Shown: positions 26,021 through 35,802 of the stretch, one piece after another
Position numbering within the stretch: the first letter of the stretch is position 1
Layout: each line of letters opens with the position of its first letter
Assembly: GCA_910587255.1 (NCBI GenBank)
Contig: CAJUKT010000060.1
Coordinates: 62,001 to 126,000 of the forward strand
Reading direction: 5' to 3'
DNA: 64,000 nt
Source of the DNA: an uncultured Oscillospiraceae bacterium
GTDB lineage: Bacteria; Bacillota; Clostridia; Oscillospirales; Oscillospiraceae
Made by a program: the position numbers and the translations under genes
Notes under the pieces: generated by a model
The model's database searches: none
Seen by the model: only the letters and a program-made list of their open reading frames with translations
Told to the model about the DNA's origin: nothing

Positions 26021-26722
26021 CTACAGCTCATCCCGGTCCTTCTGGCTTCTGATCTCCTCACGCTGAACAACAAAAATGGCCCGCAGCAGGCGGTCCTGCT
26101 CCTTGGGGGGGAGGGCCTCAAACTGGCAGCCGTAGCGGATGACGCCCATATCCGGCTTGCCCACCCGGCGCACCTGGCAGCTGAAGCTGAAGGGCTCCAG
26201 CCCCTCGGCCAGGTAGATCCCCGTGATGGAAAGCCGGTCGTTCACCTCGTACTCCTCCCGGCTGGAGATAAGCATTCCGCCGGCGCTCACGTCCAGGATC
26301 TGGCAGGGCGCGGCCTTTTTGGCTGGCCCGTTGATCCCCGCCCGCCGGGAGCACAGCGCCGCCGTATCCGGGCTAATGCTCTGCCGGAAGAACGCCCGCT
26401 GCTCTTGGGTGTACTTGCTCTCCAGCCGGTCCACTTTCCAAATCAGGTTGGTGCTGCCGCACACGCGGGCGTTGACCACCACGCTGCCCCGCTCCCCCTG
26501 GAAGTAGCGCAGCTTGATCTCCTTATTGTACATCACCGGCGGCAGGCTGTCCCCCTTGGCCTCCCGGAGGACCACTGCCCCATTGCGCACCATTTCCACC
26601 TTCCCCACAAAGGTAAGGCGGTTGTCCATGGTCAGCACCTCCACCGTCATGTCCGGATGCAGCCCAAAGATCGACGCTATATTCACCTGGGAGAACTGCT
26701 CTGTATCGGGCGTCTGATTCAT
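26021..26722 (-). CDS. PilZ-domain c-di-GMP-binding protein (YcgR-like)
   Basis: A 233-residue protein, with the ATG at 26722 after AAGGAG. The N-terminal half (about 1-105) is a beta-rich YcgR-N/PilZN-like domain. The C-terminal PilZ domain carries both ligand motifs: RxxxR as RAFFR and DxSxxG as DVSAGG. It should therefore bind c-di-GMP in the cytoplasm. It is the last gene of the minus-strand cluster, 36 bases after the 1218-residue SLH protein, and probably adjusts motility or surface-protein function to c-di-GMP. Another PilZ gene lies at the other end of the same cluster. Confidence 0.88.
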   Translation of the reverse strand: MNQTPDTEQFSQVNIASIFGLHPDMTVEVLTMDNRLTFVGKVEMVRNGAVVLREAKGDSLPPVMYNKEIKLRYFQGERGSVVVNARVCGSTNLIWKVDRLESKYTQEQRAFFRQSISPDTAALCSRRAGINGPAKKAAPCQILDVSAGGMLISSREEYEVNDRLSITGIYLAEGLEPFSFSCQVRRVGKPDMGVIRYGCQFEALPPKEQDRLLRAIFVVQREEIRSQKDRDEL

Positions 26723-26758
26723 AGTCCCGTCTCCTTTTCCTCTTGATTGTGGCGGCGG

Positions 26759-29700
26759 TCACATGGTCATTACAAAGTGGAGGATCACCGCGATTTCCGC
26801 CCGGGTAATGTCGCCGCGGGGGTTCAGGCGTCCCCGGTTGTCGCCGTTCACCGCGCCAATGCGCACCAGCGTGCCCACCGCGTCCCGCGCGTAGCTGGAC
26901 ACCTCGCGGCTGTCCACAAAGCGGGACAGGTCCACCGATGTGCCGCTGCCCAGGCTCCAGCCCGAGGCGGTCAGGGCGTTTTTAATCATCACCATGGCGT
27001 CCTGCCGGGTCACGGAGCTGTTGGGCCTGAAGTTTACCCCGTCCCCGTTGACGATGCCCATCCGCTTGGCTGTGGCCACCGCGTTGGCGTAATAGGCGTT
27101 GGTGGGCACATCGGCAAAGCTGTAGCCGCTGCCGCCGGTGAAGTCAAACGCCCGGCACAGCATCAGCACAAAGTCCCTGCGCAGCATCTTCTGATTGGGC
27201 CCGTACCGGCCCGGGGCCACGCCGTTGGTCACATCGTTCGCATAGAGATAATCCACCGCAGCAGCAGCCCAGGCGTGCTTGCCCATGTCGGTGAAATAGC
27301 GGGACGTGCCGCTGCTGGTGAGGGTGAAGTTAATCCGGCCGCTCACCCGTTCGCCGCTGCTACTGTAGCCGGTGTAGGTCACTGTGGCCGTCCCCTGGGC
27401 GCCGCCCCGGGGCACGAAATACAGCTGGTCAATGCTGGGATTGCTGGAGCAGTAGTACCGTCCGCCCACATTGGCCAGGGTGCCCGAACCGAAGCCGCTG
27501 TAGTTGGCATACAGCTGGCCCAGGGTGGAGGAGGGCAGGCTGGTGATCTCAATATAGGACAGCTCCCGGCTGAGCACCGGATTGCAGACGTTTCGCAGGG
27601 TGGCGCTGCTCAGGCGGATGGGGCTGGAGCTGCTGACGGTATAATTCACGTCGCTGGGGGTTGGATTGCTCACCTGGACCGCCACCGTGCCGGTAAAGCT
27701 CTGCCCGTTGATGGCGTAGCCGGTGTAGTTGAAGTAGGACGTGCCCACGTAATTGGAGCTGGGCACAAAGGAGATATTCCCGATCAGGTTTTGATAGCCG
27801 CTGCCGGTGCGGTAATAGGATGTGCCCGCATACACCCGGTTGCCGTAGCTGCTGTTGCTGCTGTAGTTGTAATACAGCGTCCCCTGATTGGAGCTGGGCA
27901 GCTGGAACTGCACGTAATTCAGGGCTGCCCCGGTGGCGGCAACGCTGGCATTGTTGAAGTCGTTCACCTGGAATACCGCCGGCCTGCCCTGATAGGCGCT
28001 GTACTGGATGCTCTGGGCCACGCCGCCGCCATAGCTGTCCAGCCGGATAAACACCGTACCGGCGAAGGAGGCCCCCCCGGCGCCGATGCCCGTGAAGGGG
28101 ATGGATACCGTGTCCGGGGCGGTGGAGGAGGGGACAAAGCACACGCCGCCCACGCTGGGCATCCCGCTGCGGTAGTAGTTGGTCCCGGCGCTTACGGGGG
28201 TGTTGTAGCCCCCGCCGGAGTAGTAGTTATAGTACAGCGTGCCCTCGCTGGAGGGGGGGAGCTGGAAGCGCACATAGCTCAGCATCTCGTTGGTGGCGTT
28301 ATAGCAGGCCATGTTGAAATCATTGGCCTGGAAGTACACCGGGGCGCGCTTGCTGCCGGTATAGTTCACCAGGCCCTGCCCCGCCTGGGAGGTGACCTTG
28401 ATGGTCACCTGGCCGACGAACGCCGATCCCCCCTGGGGATAGGCCCGGTAGCTCACCGTAATTGTCCCCGAATAGCCCTGGGCTGGGACAAAGCTCACGT
28501 TGTCCAGATGGTTGACGCCGCTGCTGCGGTAGCGGGTGCCGGAATCCACCCGCTCGCCATAGCCGCCCACATACTTGTAATACAGCGTGCCATAGGCGCT
28601 GGAGGGCAGGTTGAAGGTGACATAATCCAGTCCCCGGCCCGTCCTGGCCCAGCACACCTCCTCAAAGTCCGCCGCCTGGAAACGGGCGGGCTGTCCCTCG
28701 TTGGCGGTGTAGGTGATGCCGCTGGTGGGGGCCGCGCCGTTCACCGGCACCCGGATGATGCCGCTGAACGCCTGCCCTCCCACGGTCCAGGCGGTGTAGC
28801 TGATATCCGCGCTGCCGGTAAAGGAGGCCCTGGGCACAAAGGACACCTGATTCAGCGCCAGCAGGCCCTGGGCCCCGCTCACATAGTACTGCTCCGTGCT
28901 GCCCACACCAGCCCCCGGGTCCGCCTCGGACACGTAGCCGTAATACAGCACGCCCTGGGCGGTGGACACCGACAGGTTTGTTACATAGCTCAGCGGGCTT
29001 TTGTACTTGTACTGGGCCAGGGAGTTGAGGACGTTGGCAATGGTGCCGCTGTAATAGGGCTGGTCCGGGTCGCCCACGTTAAAGACGGTGGACGCGGCGG
29101 CGGTGGACATGTTCATGGGGCTGCCCGCGGACACATTGCCCGCCTGGATCAGGCCGCTGGTGTCCTCGGACACGGTGACCACACACTCAGCCGAATAAAG
29201 GCCGTCCTTCGTGGTGGCGGTGATCTTGGCGGTGCCCGCCTGGTTCCGGGCGGTCACAACGCCTCCGCTGACCATGGCGATGTCCGCGCGGTCACTGCTC
29301 CACGTCACCGCCTGGCCCGCCGCCTCGCCGAAAAAGGGCTGCTTCACCGCCAGGGTTTCCGACTTGCCCATAGCCAGGCTGAGGGACGTGCGGTTGAGGG
29401 TGATGCCGGACACCACCAGCTCAAAGTCGTCGCTCAGAGTCCGCGCGCCGCTGGTGACAACCACCGTGATGGTGGTTTTGCCGGGCTGGTTCCCCCGGGT
29501 CACAACCCCGGTCACGGGGGCGGCGTTGGCCGCGGTGGATGCCGTCACGGTGGCTACGCTGGGGTCGGAGCTCTTCCACTCCACCTTATCAATGGTGGCG
29601 TCCTCCGGCATCAGCCTGGGCGTGTACTCCCAGCTGTTGCCGTCGTTCTTGTTTTTCTGGTCCGTCTTTTTTGTGAAGCTCAGGCTGTTGGCCTCAACAA

Positions 29701-30415
29701 ACTTCTTGGTGACGGTCACCTGACAGGTCTTGATTTTGTTCCCGTCCGCTGTTACCACCGTGATGACGGCCGTCCCCTCTTTGAGCCCCTTGACGGTGGC
29801 CTCCCCGGCTGTTCCGCTGGGGGTCACGGTTGCCACGTCCGTCCTGTCAATGCTCCAGGTCACAGCCTTGTTGCTGGCGTTGGCGGGGTCCACCAGGGCG
29901 TTCAGGTTTTTTTCCTCACCCTCGCAGAGGGTGAGGCTGGCGGGCTCTATGGCCACGCCAGCGACTGGGACGTTGGCGGCATCGCTGGTGACGGACACCT
30001 TCATCGTGTCGGTCACCACATCCTTGTTGTCAGTTTTGTTGACCAGCGTAGCGGTAACTACATAATCCCCCGCCTGGGCGGGCACAGTCATTGTGGTTTC
30101 AAAAGAATCGCCGGAAACCGGATTAAAGGCGAGCGAACTACCCCCGACACTGGAGCTGGTCCATGTGAGAGTACCGGCGCCCAGATTCCAATCCTGGCCC
30201 GCAAACTCAATTTTCAGCTTCGCCGTCCCGCCGGACTTTATTTGCAGCGTATCGGTCGCGTTATCATAGTAGCCATCGGTAAACTGGTCCGCCGTGATTT
30301 GGATGCTGGTGCCTCCCTCCCCGGGAGCCGCCCACGCGGGCGTGACCGCAAGGGGCAGCGCCAGGGCAAGCGCCAGCATCAGCGCGCCGAAACGGCGCAA
30401 ACAATCATTTTTCAT
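26759..30415 (-). CDS. SLH-anchored surface protein with Ig-like and five-module repeat region
   Basis: A 1218-residue secreted protein. A signal peptide (LRRFGALMLALALALPLAVTP, cut after AWA) opens it. About three BIG2-type Ig-like domains follow at roughly 150-425 (for example VTWSIDRTDVATVTP and VTWSSDRADIAMVSGG). Five tandem modules of about 110-125 residues come next, each with a GTLYYxY-like motif and a FVP...G motif. Three S-layer-homology domains close the protein (DMGKHAWAAAAVDYLYAND; FADVPTNAYYANAVATAKRM; FVDSREVSSYARDAVGTLV), which would bind pyruvylated cell-wall polymer. The ATG at 30415 follows AAAGGAG. It may act as an adhesin or S-layer component. Confidence 0.88.
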   Translation of the reverse strand: MKNDCLRRFGALMLALALALPLAVTPAWAAPGEGGTSIQITADQFTDGYYDNATDTLQIKSGGTAKLKIEFAGQDWNLGAGTLTWTSSSVGGSSLAFNPVSGDSFETTMTVPAQAGDYVVTATLVNKTDNKDVVTDTMKVSVTSDAANVPVAGVAIEPASLTLCEGEEKNLNALVDPANASNKAVTWSIDRTDVATVTPSGTAGEATVKGLKEGTAVITVVTADGNKIKTCQVTVTKKFVEANSLSFTKKTDQKNKNDGNSWEYTPRLMPEDATIDKVEWKSSDPSVATVTASTAANAAPVTGVVTRGNQPGKTTITVVVTSGARTLSDDFELVVSGITLNRTSLSLAMGKSETLAVKQPFFGEAAGQAVTWSSDRADIAMVSGGVVTARNQAGTAKITATTKDGLYSAECVVTVSEDTSGLIQAGNVSAGSPMNMSTAAASTVFNVGDPDQPYYSGTIANVLNSLAQYKYKSPLSYVTNLSVSTAQGVLYYGYVSEADPGAGVGSTEQYYVSGAQGLLALNQVSFVPRASFTGSADISYTAWTVGGQAFSGIIRVPVNGAAPTSGITYTANEGQPARFQAADFEEVCWARTGRGLDYVTFNLPSSAYGTLYYKYVGGYGERVDSGTRYRSSGVNHLDNVSFVPAQGYSGTITVSYRAYPQGGSAFVGQVTIKVTSQAGQGLVNYTGSKRAPVYFQANDFNMACYNATNEMLSYVRFQLPPSSEGTLYYNYYSGGGYNTPVSAGTNYYRSGMPSVGGVCFVPSSTAPDTVSIPFTGIGAGGASFAGTVFIRLDSYGGGVAQSIQYSAYQGRPAVFQVNDFNNASVAATGAALNYVQFQLPSSNQGTLYYNYSSNSSYGNRVYAGTSYYRTGSGYQNLIGNISFVPSSNYVGTSYFNYTGYAINGQSFTGTVAVQVSNPTPSDVNYTVSSSSPIRLSSATLRNVCNPVLSRELSYIEITSLPSSTLGQLYANYSGFGSGTLANVGGRYYCSSNPSIDQLYFVPRGGAQGTATVTYTGYSSSGERVSGRINFTLTSSGTSRYFTDMGKHAWAAAAVDYLYANDVTNGVAPGRYGPNQKMLRRDFVLMLCRAFDFTGGSGYSFADVPTNAYYANAVATAKRMGIVNGDGVNFRPNSSVTRQDAMVMIKNALTASGWSLGSGTSVDLSRFVDSREVSSYARDAVGTLVRIGAVNGDNRGRLNPRGDITRAEIAVILHFVMTM
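27305..29150 (-). repeat. Five tandem protein modules within the SLH protein
   Basis: Five divergent copies of about 110-125 codons each. Shared landmarks are a YTA.EG.PA.FQ..DF-type opening, an LxYVxFxLPSS strand, GTLYYxY, and SFVPxxxxxG followed by an aromatic-rich strand. The first and last copies are the most divergent, while copies 2-4 resemble each other closely. Boundaries are approximate. Confidence 0.65.
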
Positions 30416-30442
30416 AGCCGCACTCCTTTGAGTTCATGCTGA

Positions 30443-30473
30443 AAGCCGGGGGGCGGGGGCCGCCCCCCGGCTT
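30443..30473 (-). terminator. GC-rich hairpin between the two SLH genes
   Basis: A perfect 13-bp stem (AAGCCGGGGGGCG / CGCCCCCCGGCTT) with a GGGGC loop in the 64-base gap. The T-run is poor, so it may be a partial terminator or an mRNA-stabilising hairpin that sets different levels of the two proteins. Confidence 0.6.
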
Positions 30474-30479
30474 GGGTGG

Positions 30480-33400
30480 TTACTTGTCCGTCCGGGCGTC
30501 CCAGGCGGCCGGCACGATAAAGCTGGCCACATACTCCACGGGGATGTCCTTGGTCCCCGTTCCGGGCACCTTTGTAATCTGGACCTTGACTGTCAGCGGA
30601 CTGCGGTCCAGGCCGTTTTTCTCCTTGTCGCACACGCTGCCGTCAAACGAGATACCAAACCCGCTCTGCACATTGGCCACATTCAGCTCGATCACCGAGA
30701 TGGGGGCCTTTGCCGCCGCAGTGCTGTGGCTTTTTTCATAGCGCACCTTCACGCCGGAATTACTTGAAGTCGTGATGATGCCGCTCAGCGCGGCGTACTT
30801 TTTCGCCGCCTCCGTATCATGCACATCAGTGCCGGAAGTGGCCACCCTGCAACCGTCTATAGGCAGCGTCTTCTGCTCGGTGCCCGACTGGGTGTTGGAG
30901 TACAGCCCCTCGCTGAACACTATGCTGATGGTGCCCTCCGCAATCTGGGGCAGCTTGTTTCCCTTTCCGTCCTCCGCCCATTTTGTCACCGCGATGATGG
31001 CGCTGGTGATCATGGGCGGCTCGGTATCCGCCTTCTGCACCGGGCGCACCGCCCGGAAGGCGTCGCCGGAGCCCAGCACACTCTTACCCACCGCCAGGAA
31101 GGTATAGAAGGTGCGGTCCTGCATCCCGGTACACGGGATGCGGTTTGCCGCGCCGCCGTTGCCCGCCTCGGTGACCCGCTTGGAGCCGGTCATCACCACG
31201 GTGGTGCCCGACACCTCCTGGCTGCGGATCAGTCCGGCCACGGTGTCCTTGCCCCGGGCGTTGGCATAGTGGTCAAACACGCTGCCGTCGTATTCCCTGG
31301 TGTTTTTATTGTAGTGCGGCGTGGTCAAAGCGTCCAGCACCGTCTTCACATTGGCCACATCGGCGTCATCTGCGGGCGCTGCTGTATGGTCCGTCATGGC
31401 TTTATTGTCCCAGAAGTCGGCCCGGATCGCCGCGTCCTCGCTGCCGCTGCTCACCAGGATGTAGTTCAGATCGGTGGTGCGGTCCACCTCAATATTCACG
31501 TTGGTGCCGCTGATGCTGGCGTTGATCTCGGGCCGCACAGACTCCTGGGTGATGAAGGCGTAGCACTCGGCAAACCTGGAATAGATGGCCGAGGTGCCCT
31601 TGGTCACCAGGTAGACATAGTACAGGGTGTTGGGGTCCAGGTCCTCAAGGGTGATGGTGTAGCCCACGTTGGCCTCCATCGACGGGGTGGAGCCGTAGCG
31701 CACCTTGCCGCTGAACTTTCCGCCGGTGATGGTGTTCACGCCGGGCGCGGACAGCATCATGCGGTCATGGTGGCCGGCAGCGGCGTTCTCCGTGGCCTTC
31801 TTGCCGCCCTTCTGGGGTACGGCGCTGCTGCCGGTGGGCAGGGGCAGGCCCTCCTCGGTCTGCTGGACCTTGCTGGTATCGTCAGCTTTCAGGCTCCAGC
31901 CCGCCATGGTGGGCACCACCGGTGTGGTGTAGCTGGTGACGCCCTGCAAATCGGAGAACTTCAGCTGGCCCGTGGGAACGAAATCAGTCGCTCCCTTTTT
32001 GAAGTTGTTCAGCGGCACCGCCACGTAGAACACCTGGCCGGGGCGGTCCAACATCACGTCGATCTCCGCGCCGATGTCGCCCGCAGCGATGGAGGGATAG
32101 TTTTCCACCAGCTGGGGCGGCTCGGTATCGCTGAACTGCTTGCGGATAATCCGGGGGTCGGGGTTGCCGATGGAGGATACGCCGTCGTCCTTCTGCGCGG
32201 TCTCCCAGTTGGTCTGGTAGCTGCCGTTGGACAGGTTGGACAGGCCGTGGCTGGAGCCGGCCACCACCATGATCTTCACCGTCACCCGCCGGTTCCAGGC
32301 GGAGGAATCATCGCTGTCCCCGAGAGAGGTCACGCGGATGGCGTACTCCACGTCCGCGTTCAGCGTCTTGACCGGGTTGAACGTCACCCTGCCGGTGGCG
32401 TCGCGCTGGAACTCCCTGCGCAGGCTGTGGTAGGCAAAGCCGTCCGGTGCGCCGGTGACGTTGATGCTGCTGGAGCCCTCATAGGTCCAAGTGCCGCCAT
32501 CCGTCCCGATCCCCACGGTCCGGGAGTAGAGGTCATAGCTCATGGTGGTATCCGTCCAGATGAGCATATCCCAGCACATGGCCTCCTCCACCATGCTGGT
32601 GGAGCTGGAGGGGTTGAGCACAAAGTTGAAGTCGATGCGGCCGTCCTTGGGGGCGCCGGGCGCTGTCGGGCCGATGAGGTTGCCGCTGCTGTCCACCGCA
32701 GCCTTGATGGTGGGGGAGGTGCCCATATTCACATTCACCTGGGCAAACACGGTTTTAAAGTGCTCCAGATCCACCTGTCTCGTGTCGTCGCTGACCAGGC
32801 GCTTGGGGACAAAGCCGGTGCCGTAGATATCTATCAGCTGGAAGTAATACTCGGCGCCGCTCTTCAGGCGCAGCGCGCTCTCACCGGTGATGGTCCCGTC
32901 CGCATTCTTGACGGTGGGGAAGCGCACCACCACGCTGCCGTTTTCGTACTCCACCTTGGCATAGTGGTAATCAATGATCTTGTCGGCGTGCTCCACTGTG
33001 GTCTTCTCGTTGGAGCTCACCTCATACGAGCTGCCCACCGCGGGAACGCACATCAGCTTGATGTGGTCATAGAGCACGGCGGAGAGCTCCTCCCGCGCCT
33101 TATCCAGGTTCATCTTCAGCGAGGTGTCGTTTTTATCGCCGTCGTCATAGGCCTTCTGGGCCGTTTCCACCTTGGCGTACAGGTCCAGGAACACATTTTC
33201 GCCCTTGTCCGGGCCGCCCTTGACGCTCTCGGAGAACACCAGCCGGATATCGGTGTCCGCCATGGGTTCATTTTTCTTGTCGCCGTTATACTTGGTGAAT
33301 TCCTGCTTCACCGTGGGGTTTTCCGCGCCGGTGGTCTGGATCTGGCAGAATTTCACTTCATTGGAGTAGTTGCCCGCCTTGTCCTTGGCCACGTAGTACA

Positions 33401-35732
33401 GGGTGTAGCTGTTGGTGCCGGTGACCTTGGAATTCAGGGCGGAGATGGCAAATTTGATCTCGGCCTCCGCCTTGCTGGCGTTGCTGGAGCCCTTCTTCAG
33501 GGCCCCTGCGCCCGACTCCACCTTGATCTTGGTCAGCTTGTCGGTCAGGCCCTCCTCGTGCTCGCCCCTGGTGATGAACGCCTCGTCGCCCTCCTTCACG
33601 ATGGCCCAGTAGAGGGTGGCCGGCTCGTTCACCGTATAGGTCACGCCGGCGGAGGTGGGCTGGAAGTCGCTCTGCCACAGGTTGGTGACGATGGGCGGGG
33701 TGTTGTCGTCGGTGGTGAAGGTGAGCTTCTTCACTGCGGAGCTCTTAACGCCGTCGTGGTCCACCAGCCACAGGTACAGGTCGTACTTGGTCACCTCATC
33801 CAGCTTGACGGCGTTCACCTGGATGGGATGGGTGACGTTCTTCACCACGCTCAGGGAGCCATAGCCCAAATTGCCGCTGACGGCCCCGGTCTTGAACTCG
33901 TTGGCCGTGGGGGCGGTGCTGCCGGAGGGCAGCAGGGCATAGTACAGCCGGCAGCTCTTATTGGTCATCACGGTGACCTGGGCCAGGTCCACGCTGGTCT
34001 TGGTCATCACCGGGTAGCCGGAGGTGAACGCGGGCACCGTATTGTCCGGGGTGGTAAAGGCAGCAACCTTCACGGGGCTGCGGTTGTCCCGCCCATCCAC
34101 CAGGATGGCGCTGACATAGTAGGAGCCGTCGGGGGTCAGCCCGTTCACCTGGGCGGTGTACTCGGAGTTGGAGGAGGCGGTCTTCACGGTGCCCGCCTTG
34201 AGGATCTTACCGCCGTAGACAGGGGGCTCCAGCAGGTCCTTCTCGCTCACCGAGCCGTCGGACACCGCCGAGATCGCCCAATGTACAGTACCCGCCTTAT
34301 TGGTGCTGAACACCAGGGTGGCGGAGTTGGGGGCCACGTTCTTCACCGCGGGATAGCCCGCCATCAGCTTGGGGTCGGCGGAGGACTCGTCGGCGGTCAC
34401 GCTGTCCATCTCGGTGCCGTTGATGTTGCCGGTGATGCCGGGACGGATGGTGATCTTGTCGGGCAGCATCTCCACCTTGCAGCCCGGTGCGGCCACGTTG
34501 AGGTTTTTGATATCCCCGCCGCCGGTCACCTCGGTGGCCACGTCCAGGTTGAGCTCGCCCACCCGGGCGCCGTTGTCGATAATCACCTTGGACTCGGTGG
34601 CGTTCTCATCCACCGTGACCTTTTCGGCGTAGCCCCGGGCGATCTGAAGGGTGGACTTGGGGGTAAAGTTTACAATCTCCTTCAAGTTGCCGGCCACCTG
34701 GAGCAGGGTGCCCTCCTCGCCGTCCTGATGGATGAGGGCCAGGCCGTGGCCGTCAGTGGAGGCGTCCTCCACGTAGGCGTTGGTGCGCACGCTGGTGACG
34801 GGTATGTCGGTGTGGCCCTCGGCGCGGACGCTGACGAACTGGTTGGCGATGCTGTCCACCACCATCTCGTCGGCGGTCACGTTGCGCAGGATCACGCTGC
34901 TCTGGCTGGAATTGCTCTCGCCCGCGCCGCTGACCACGATCTGGCCCAGCACCTCCACGTTCTCCAGCAGCACGTCGCCCAGGTCGATGCCGCCGGTGAG
35001 ATAGAGGTTGCCGGCGATCACGCTGTTGCGCAGGGTGACGCCGGAGGTATTGATGGTCACATTGCCGTAGACGCTGCCCAGGGTGTGCTCGCCCTTCTCG
35101 CTGATGGGGGTGCCGATGGCGCGCACCAGCATGGCGGCCACCTCGCCCCGGGTGATGTTCCGCTGGGGTTTGAAGCTGCCGTCCTCATAGCCGCTGATAA
35201 CCCCCTGGGAAACGGCGGCCCCGATGAGGCCCCGGCTCCAGTCGCTCAAGGTGCGGCTGTCGGAGAAGCCCAGGGTCTCGCCCGTGGTGCCCCGGAGCAT
35301 CAGGTTGCGGGAGAGCAGCACCGCGGCCTGCTCCCGGGTGAGCGGGGCGTTGGGGGAGGCCGTGGTGGCGCCCGTCCCCTTGAAATAGCCGATATTGTAG
35401 CCAATATCAATATCGTCATAGAACCAGTCCCGGGAGCTCACGTCGGTAAACGGCATCCCGTTCAGCTCGTCATAGCCGTAGGCCCGGTTCATCATGGCCA
35501 CGAACTCGGCGCGGGTGATGCTGCTGCCCAGGCGCAGCGCGCCGCTGGTATCGCCCCGCATCACGCCCCAGTCCATCAGCTGCTGGGCATAAGGCATGGC
35601 CCAGTGATCGGCCGCCTGGGCCGGCAGGGCCAGCCCGGGCAGCAGTCCCAGGACCAGGGTCAGCACCAATGCGCCGGCAATATGCCGGCGCAGGCGGTGC
35701 CAGATCGTTTGATTGCTGCTGTTGTTTCTCAT
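30480..35732 (-). CDS. Giant SLH-domain surface protein
   Basis: The protein has 1750 residues. The ATG at 35732 (MRNNSSNQT) follows AAAGG at eight bases. A signal peptide (GALVLTLVLGLLPGLALPAQA) is followed directly by three SLH domains at about 40-215 (DHWAMPYAQQLMDWGVM, FTDVSSRDWFYDDIDIGY, DWSRGLIGAAVSQGVISGYE). Next is a beta-helix-like stretch with repeated strands (NVTINTSGVTLRNSVIAGNL) to about 450. A long series of fibronectin/Ig-like domains follows (PAVKNVAPNSATLVFSTNKA; VMTKTSVDLAQVTVMTNKS; TSAGVTYTVNEPATLYWAI). It should be held on the wall polymer by its N-terminal SLH domains. It is probably co-transcribed with the 1218-residue protein, which carries SLH at the opposite end. Confidence 0.88.
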   Translation of the reverse strand: MRNNSSNQTIWHRLRRHIAGALVLTLVLGLLPGLALPAQAADHWAMPYAQQLMDWGVMRGDTSGALRLGSSITRAEFVAMMNRAYGYDELNGMPFTDVSSRDWFYDDIDIGYNIGYFKGTGATTASPNAPLTREQAAVLLSRNLMLRGTTGETLGFSDSRTLSDWSRGLIGAAVSQGVISGYEDGSFKPQRNITRGEVAAMLVRAIGTPISEKGEHTLGSVYGNVTINTSGVTLRNSVIAGNLYLTGGIDLGDVLLENVEVLGQIVVSGAGESNSSQSSVILRNVTADEMVVDSIANQFVSVRAEGHTDIPVTSVRTNAYVEDASTDGHGLALIHQDGEEGTLLQVAGNLKEIVNFTPKSTLQIARGYAEKVTVDENATESKVIIDNGARVGELNLDVATEVTGGGDIKNLNVAAPGCKVEMLPDKITIRPGITGNINGTEMDSVTADESSADPKLMAGYPAVKNVAPNSATLVFSTNKAGTVHWAISAVSDGSVSEKDLLEPPVYGGKILKAGTVKTASSNSEYTAQVNGLTPDGSYYVSAILVDGRDNRSPVKVAAFTTPDNTVPAFTSGYPVMTKTSVDLAQVTVMTNKSCRLYYALLPSGSTAPTANEFKTGAVSGNLGYGSLSVVKNVTHPIQVNAVKLDEVTKYDLYLWLVDHDGVKSSAVKKLTFTTDDNTPPIVTNLWQSDFQPTSAGVTYTVNEPATLYWAIVKEGDEAFITRGEHEEGLTDKLTKIKVESGAGALKKGSSNASKAEAEIKFAISALNSKVTGTNSYTLYYVAKDKAGNYSNEVKFCQIQTTGAENPTVKQEFTKYNGDKKNEPMADTDIRLVFSESVKGGPDKGENVFLDLYAKVETAQKAYDDGDKNDTSLKMNLDKAREELSAVLYDHIKLMCVPAVGSSYEVSSNEKTTVEHADKIIDYHYAKVEYENGSVVVRFPTVKNADGTITGESALRLKSGAEYYFQLIDIYGTGFVPKRLVSDDTRQVDLEHFKTVFAQVNVNMGTSPTIKAAVDSSGNLIGPTAPGAPKDGRIDFNFVLNPSSSTSMVEEAMCWDMLIWTDTTMSYDLYSRTVGIGTDGGTWTYEGSSSINVTGAPDGFAYHSLRREFQRDATGRVTFNPVKTLNADVEYAIRVTSLGDSDDSSAWNRRVTVKIMVVAGSSHGLSNLSNGSYQTNWETAQKDDGVSSIGNPDPRIIRKQFSDTEPPQLVENYPSIAAGDIGAEIDVMLDRPGQVFYVAVPLNNFKKGATDFVPTGQLKFSDLQGVTSYTTPVVPTMAGWSLKADDTSKVQQTEEGLPLPTGSSAVPQKGGKKATENAAAGHHDRMMLSAPGVNTITGGKFSGKVRYGSTPSMEANVGYTITLEDLDPNTLYYVYLVTKGTSAIYSRFAECYAFITQESVRPEINASISGTNVNIEVDRTTDLNYILVSSGSEDAAIRADFWDNKAMTDHTAAPADDADVANVKTVLDALTTPHYNKNTREYDGSVFDHYANARGKDTVAGLIRSQEVSGTTVVMTGSKRVTEAGNGGAANRIPCTGMQDRTFYTFLAVGKSVLGSGDAFRAVRPVQKADTEPPMITSAIIAVTKWAEDGKGNKLPQIAEGTISIVFSEGLYSNTQSGTEQKTLPIDGCRVATSGTDVHDTEAAKKYAALSGIITTSSNSGVKVRYEKSHSTAAAKAPISVIELNVANVQSGFGISFDGSVCDKEKNGLDRSPLTVKVQITKVPGTGTKDIPVEYVASFIVPAAWDARTDK

Positions 35733-35802
35733 GAGTGTGACCTTTCCTTTCCGGCGCGCCCTCGGCAAACGCCTGTCCGTTCCATGTGCCGCCTACCGCC
35801 GC

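Noticed and set aside
26747..30442. Open frame of about 1230 codons opposite the 1218-residue SLH gene
   Set aside because: Antisense shadow with no start signals. The other strand carries clear SLH and Ig-like domains.
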